Shown here: positions 60,532 through 64,000 of the stretch, one piece after another
Layout: each line of letters begins with the position of its first letter
Numbering within the stretch: position 1 is the first letter of the stretch
Assembly (NCBI GenBank): GCA_020438845.1
Contig: JAGQTV010000011.1
Location: 82,730 to 146,729, forward strand
DNA length: 64,000 nt
Source of the DNA: Mycobacterium sp.
GTDB lineage: Bacteria > Actinomycetota > Actinomycetes > Mycobacteriales > Mycobacteriaceae
Reading direction: 5' to 3'
Notes under the pieces: generated by a model
The model's input: the letters and a program-made list of their open reading frames with translations, nothing else
Databases searched by the model: none
What the model was told of the DNA's origin: nothing
Position numbers and translations under genes: made by a program

Positions 60532-61839
60532 GTGTCGAAACGATTGGTTCAGCGTTACCTCGACCAGCTGGTGGCCGAGTACGCCGGGGTCGACGACGGC
60601 GCCCTCGCCGACTACATACCCGAGCTCGCTTGTGTCGACCCTGCCGGCTTCGGTCTGACGTTGTCTTCCTCGGACGGCTTCCTCTACGAATCCGGCGACG
60701 CACGAACCGAATTCACAATCCAGTCGATTTCCAAGCCGTTCACTTACGCACTAGCACTCGAACTGGCGGGGCAGGATGCGGTGGACGCCAAGATCGGCGT
60801 CGAGCCCTCCGGTGACGCCTTCAACGAAATCAGCGTCGACGAGCACACCAAGATCCCGAAGAACGCGATGATCAATGCCGGAGCGATCGCGGCGGTTTCG
60901 ATGATTCCCGGCGCCGGCCCCGACGAGCGTTTCGCCAAAATTCGGGACTTCTACTCGGCGTGCGCCGGGCGGCCCCTGGAACTCGACGAGCACGTCTACA
61001 ACTCGGAGAAAGCCACTGGAAACCGCAACAGGGCGATCGCCTACATGCTGACCAGTTTCGGTGTTCTCGACGACCCCGACGATGTCCTCGACGTGTACTT
61101 CCGCCAGTGCTCGCTGAAGGTGACCAGCGTGGACCTGGCCAGGATGGCGGCCACCCTGGCCCGCGCGGGCATCAATCCGCAGACCGGACGGCGAGTCACC
61201 AACGCGAAGGTGGTGCAGCGCACCCTGAGTGTGATGGTCACCTGCGGCATGTACAACGGGGCCGGTGACTGGGTGAGCGCCGTCGGCATGCCCGCGAAGA
61301 GCGGGGTTGGCGGCGGGATCGTCGCAGTGCTACCTGGGCAACTCGGCATCGGCGTTTATTCACCGCTGGTTGATCCACGGGGTAATAGCGTCCGGGGAAT
61401 GCTGCTCTGCCGCGCGCTGTCGCAGCGGCTGGGGTTGCACTTCCTCACCGTCACCCGGGAGTCGCGGGCCACCATCCGTGCCACCTATGAGCCATGTGAC
61501 GGGGTGCGGGTATACGAAATGCACGGCGACCTGATGTTCGCCGGCGTGGAACGGGTGCTGCGCATCGTCGATCAAGACGGCGATGACTTCTCAGTGGTCA
61601 TCCTCGACGTCACCCGGGCCGACACCATCAACGATCCGGCCCGTGCGATGTTGGCCGGGATGAGCGAGATGCTCAGCGCCGCAGGCAAGAAAGGCCTTCT
61701 CGTCGATCCGGACGCCGCCGTCATCCGGCCGGGCCACGGCTTCGACGACGCCGTGTTCAGCACCCTCGATGAAGCAGTGGTCGCTGCGCAGGAGTGGTTG
61801 GACGCCGACCCCGGTGTCTTAAACCGCGGCCCCCTGTAG
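60532..61839 (+). CDS. glsA: glutaminase A with C-terminal STAS-like domain
   Basis: A 435-residue glutaminase that deaminates Gln to Glu. The serine-dependent catalytic motif is S65-I-S-K68, with the conserved YNSEKATG (Asn/Glu binding) and SGVGGG blocks. Residues about 320-435 form a STAS-like domain (GVRVYEMHGDLMFAGVERVLRIV), as in actinobacterial GlsA forms with regulatory domains. GTG at 60532. Confidence 0.93.
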   Translation: MSKRLVQRYLDQLVAEYAGVDDGALADYIPELACVDPAGFGLTLSSSDGFLYESGDARTEFTIQSISKPFTYALALELAGQDAVDAKIGVEPSGDAFNEISVDEHTKIPKNAMINAGAIAAVSMIPGAGPDERFAKIRDFYSACAGRPLELDEHVYNSEKATGNRNRAIAYMLTSFGVLDDPDDVLDVYFRQCSLKVTSVDLARMAATLARAGINPQTGRRVTNAKVVQRTLSVMVTCGMYNGAGDWVSAVGMPAKSGVGGGIVAVLPGQLGIGVYSPLVDPRGNSVRGMLLCRALSQRLGLHFLTVTRESRATIRATYEPCDGVRVYEMHGDLMFAGVERVLRIVDQDGDDFSVVILDVTRADTINDPARAMLAGMSEMLSAAGKKGLLVDPDAAVIRPGHGFDDAVFSTLDEAVVAAQEWLDADPGVLNRGPL

Positions 61840-62233
61840 GGCTGCACTGACCCGCAGTGAGCCTCGTTGGCTGGCGCGGCGACGCTGAACTGTGCCCGCG
61901 ACCCGGCAACCGGATGCACGCCCTCTTGCAGCCGCGCAACGCGCCCCGCAACCGCGCATTGGCCGAGTCCGAGCAGCGACATACACCGTGCGACAACACC
62001 GGGATCGGGTCAGCCAGGGCATGTACGGCGTCGTCGAGTGCCGCTGGCTCAACCCCGGCGCCCCGTCTTCGCTTTCTCGTATCGACACCGTAAGACGTGA
62101 TCCAAACAGTTGGTACGGACGTACCAATTACTCCCTGGGCCGCGTTGGGTCGCAACATCTACCGCCATTGACCTGCTGCCGACTGTCGGCAGACGCCCCA
62201 CCCGCCCGGGAGCCGAGTCCTACCATTTGGCAG
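61840..62233. other. non-coding gap with operator
   Basis: About 394 bp between glsA and a small secreted protein gene. Open frames here are not protein-like. It contains a strong palindrome at 62110-62127. Confidence 0.4.
62110..62127. promoter_or_regulatory. operator-like palindrome
   Basis: Perfect 7-bp inverted repeat ttggtac/gtaccaa with a 4-nt spacer (ggac), the usual shape of a TetR-type operator. It lies about 107 nt upstream of the 62234 gene. No regulator gene is adjacent. Confidence 0.5.
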
Positions 62234-62500
62234 ATGAACGCCATCCGCTTGCGACACGTCATCGCCGTCGCCAGTGTCCTCTTGGCGTTGGCGATCCTCG
62301 GCGCTCCAACCGCCGTTGCTAAGCCCGTCGACTGCGTGACTGATCCTGCGAACGCAGCGTGCCCCAACACGCCTGGCGTCACGCCCACTAGCCCGAATGT
62401 TCCGCTGTCTCCGTACGATCCCGAATGCATCGCCGAGGCGTACAACCTGACGCCGGGCGACGTGCTGTGCGCCTTCGGCCCATGGTGGGGCGGCGGATGA
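62234..62500 (+). CDS. small secreted protein, unknown
   Basis: An 88-residue protein. Signal peptide (about 1-29, ending AVAKPVD) then a short mature part with four cysteines (CVTD, CPNT, CIAE, CAFG) and a Pro-rich middle (TPGVTPTSPNVPLSP). It ends FGPWWGGG. No family recognised. ATG at 62234. A divergent-size relative with a similar CGYWPDP ending is encoded at 62722-63066. Confidence 0.72.
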   Translation: MNAIRLRHVIAVASVLLALAILGAPTAVAKPVDCVTDPANAACPNTPGVTPTSPNVPLSPYDPECIAEAYNLTPGDVLCAFGPWWGGG

Positions 62501-62539
62501 TCCCAAGAGACTGCTGACTGCAGCCCGCCCCACCTCCGC

Positions 62540-62573
62540 AGCGGGGGACAGACACGGGGTGACCCGTCCCGCT
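62540..62573 (+). terminator. possible terminator hairpin
   Basis: Outer agcggg/cccgct (62540-62545, 62568-62573) and inner acggg/cccgt (62554-62558, 62563-62567) stems with a left-side bulge, 40 nt after the stop. No U tract. Confidence 0.38.
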
Positions 62574-62721
62574 GAGTCCGGAGGCTGCACCTTTTGATTC
62601 ACCCCCGAACTGACCTTCCAGATCATCACTGAACGCGAAGAACGCGCCTGGGTCCCCATCGCCATCAAACTGTGCTTCAGCGGATGGGGCACCGTCGTCC
62701 TCGACCAGGGGATATGGGCGG

Positions 62722-63066
62722 TCACCAGTGGGGGTCCCGCGGATCGGGCCAGTAGCCGCACGGGTAGCCGCTGTCGGGGCCGAAGCCGCACGGCACCGCG
62801 GTGTTCCCACCCGCGCCCGGAGTTGAGCTCTTCGCCAGTGAGCCCAGGCAGTTACCCAGCCGGCCCGGGAGGCACGGCGCTCCTCCGGGTCCCCCACGGG
62901 TGTCCCCCGGGCCAGCCTGTGACCAGCACATCCTGGTCACCGTGTCCTCCAGTTGCCCTGGCGGACACGCCTGGGCAAACGGCGCGGCCAGCAGTTCAAC
63001 CGCCATCACCAGTCCACCGACACAGACGGCAACCAGTACTCGGTTACCCGCGAAGCTCGTTGCCAT
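62722..63066 (-). CDS. small secreted protein, unknown
   Basis: A 114-residue protein. Signal peptide (about 1-34, ending AQACPPG) then a Gly/Pro/Cys-rich mature part (CPPGQ, MCWSQ, PCLPG, NCLGS, PCGFG, PCGYW: about eight Cys). No family recognised. The ATG at 63066 follows aggagaacac. It overlaps by 23 nt the 3' end of the nuclease/helicase remnant upstream, so it may have been placed there by the same rearrangement. Confidence 0.7.
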   Translation of the reverse strand: MATSFAGNRVLVAVCVGGLVMAVELLAAPFAQACPPGQLEDTVTRMCWSQAGPGDTRGGPGGAPCLPGRLGNCLGSLAKSSTPGAGGNTAVPCGFGPDSGYPCGYWPDPRDPHW

Positions 63067-63470
63067 GTGTTCTCCTGGCCGGTTTGCAACTCGAAGAGCG
63101 CGCTGGGAGCACCTTCGGATCGGGAAGCGCCGGCCCATCCACCGCGGCGGCTCGGAGTTTGTTGAGCCGGAAAAGGCTGCCACGCTTCTCCCGCTGCTGG
63201 ATGGCGCGGTCGATCAGACCCGTGGTGGCGATCAGCATCCGGTGGGTGAACACCTTGCGGCCCGACCCCGACAGAAACTTGTCCACGTCCTTCTTCCTGA
63301 CCCGGTACTTCGGGTCATACTCCCTGGCCTGCAGCGCCCACAGGTCACCATTGCGGTTCTCAGCCACTAGGTCGGTGGCGGCATCCCCAACCCACCGGCC
63401 CGGCCAGTCATTCCACGGCCACAGGGCAGGTAGCGGGTGGCACTCACGGCCAAATGGTAGTACCGGCCCG
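63044..63470 (-). pseudogene. N-terminal remnant of an Mrr-type nuclease/helicase
   Basis: An open minus-strand frame reads LPALWPWNDWPGRWVGDAA, TDLVAENRNGDLWALQAREY, RKKDVDKFLSGS and FTHRMLIATTG. This matches the restriction-endonuclease-like (Mrr_cat_2 type) N-terminus of long DEAD/DEAH helicases, with the Asp (GDAATDLV) and Q-x-K-like (LQAREY) region. The usual Lys of QAK is Arg. After about 110 codons the frame loses resemblance and runs into the small secreted gene. The helicase body is absent. Confidence 0.62.
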
Positions 63471-63673
63471 TCCTATGTGCGTCAGTTCGCAGCTTGGTTC
63501 CCCGGAATCAGAGAACCGCCCCGGCGCAGCGGGGGCGCGCGGCACGGGGCGGTTCAGAGTGAAGACGTTACGGCAACCGCGGCGTTGACGACCGTGGTTG
63601 GGCCCGCGGCCCATGGCAGAGCGGTCCCGTCCGGTGGAGGTCAGCCGGGACGGTAACGGGGGAACTGTAGAAG

Positions 63674-64000
63674 TTACCGCCTCCGCTTGGCCTTGATCAG
63701 CGCGAGCCGCTCGTGGAGCAGTTCTTCAAGCTCTTCTATGGAGCGACGCTCCAGCAGCATGTCCCAATGAGTGCGCGGGACCTTGCCTTTCTTTTTGGGT
63801 TCAACCAGTTCACCGCCATCGATGAGGCTGCCCTTCAAGCCGTTGCGACACTCCCAGGTTTCGGGGATCTCGGCGTCGTCGGCCAGGGGTATGTCGAATT
63901 CTTCGCCGTTGGAGGTGCGGTATCGCGCAATTTGGCGCGCCGCAAGATTGTGGTTGCGGTCGGTTTCGTAGCTCACGGATCCGAGCCGACTACCCCTTAG
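63674..64000 (-). CDS. rbpA: RNA polymerase-binding protein RbpA (5' end beyond window)
   Basis: A transcription factor that binds RNA polymerase and the housekeeping sigma factor, stabilises the open complex and modulates rifampicin tolerance. The visible 108 codons read LRGSRLG, SYETDRNHNLA, ARYRTSNGEEF, THWDMLLERRSIEELEELL and a basic KAKRRR end. The N-terminal tail is incomplete because the gene runs off the right edge; the GTG at 63976 is an internal codon, not the start. The match to mycobacterial RbpA is strong along the whole length. Confidence 0.93.
   Translation of the reverse strand, partial: LRGSRLGSVSYETDRNHNLAARQIARYRTSNGEEFDIPLADDAEIPETWECRNGLKGSLIDGGELVEPKKKGKVPRTHWDMLLERRSIEELEELLHERLALIKAKRRR

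Overview
The window is chromosomal DNA of a high-GC actinobacterium, almost certainly a Mycobacterium or Mycolicibacterium. Evidence for this: a PGRS-type glycine-rich protein with a PecA-like aspartic protease, RbpA at the right edge, a SthA very close to the mycobacterial form, a DesA-type acyl-ACP desaturase, mycobacterial-style CspA, an LCP cell-wall ligase, a bkdABC operon, a WS/DGAT-like acyltransferase and many short secreted proteins. No tRNA, rRNA, insertion sequence, prophage or CRISPR array was recognised.

Layout. 0-12 kb: small secreted protein, diguanylate cyclase, PhaC-like hydrolase with a divergent TetR gene, two membrane proteins, a tightly overlapping sulfatase-HAD-FGE operon (minus strand), a secreted protein, a second TetR, a secreted zinc metallopeptidase, then an Anbu-type proteasome homologue followed by a transglutaminase-like gene. 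12-19 kb: two large minus-strand genes, a membrane-anchored TrkA-like/RyR/PGDYG protein and a TIR-STAND-WD40 protein (14 WD repeats). This pair is the best candidate for an undescribed immune-type system. 19-35 kb: glgP and a divergent two-RCK potassium channel, sthA, an acidic secreted protein, a PE-less PGRS gene followed by its PecA-like protease, the bkdABC operon, and an NhaP antiporter divergent from a UBP zinc-finger gene. 35-46 kb: MFS transporter, coiled-coil/zinc protein, LCP protein, PaaK-like ligase, small helical protein, SDR, KefB-like antiporter, then a two-gene reductase operon (NAD-binding-4 SDR plus a large protein ending in a cyanobacterial acyl-ACP-reductase-like domain).

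46-64 kb: lipoprotein metallopeptidase with a DUF4333 protein, a Ser/Thr kinase whose ectodomain looks frameshifted, MFS/AraC pair, an OleC-like ligase operon with a Cys-nucleophile alpha/beta hydrolase and a nearby desaturase, cspA with leader hairpin and terminator, a WS/DGAT-like gene with a perfect 30-bp in-frame duplication, glutaminase-STAS, small secreted proteins and rbpA (cut by the window edge). This right third also holds several gene remnants (Sir2 5' end, EAL domain, Mrr-type nuclease/helicase N-terminus), indicating repeated rearrangement and decay.

The genes fall into functional groups: lipid and acyl chemistry (PhaC-like, bkd, reductase operon, OleC cluster, DesA, WS/DGAT, PaaK-like), ion homeostasis (two antiporters, K+ channel), envelope and secretion (LCP, PGRS/PecA, metallopeptidases), and signalling or immunity (diguanylate cyclase, STPK, TIR/RyR).
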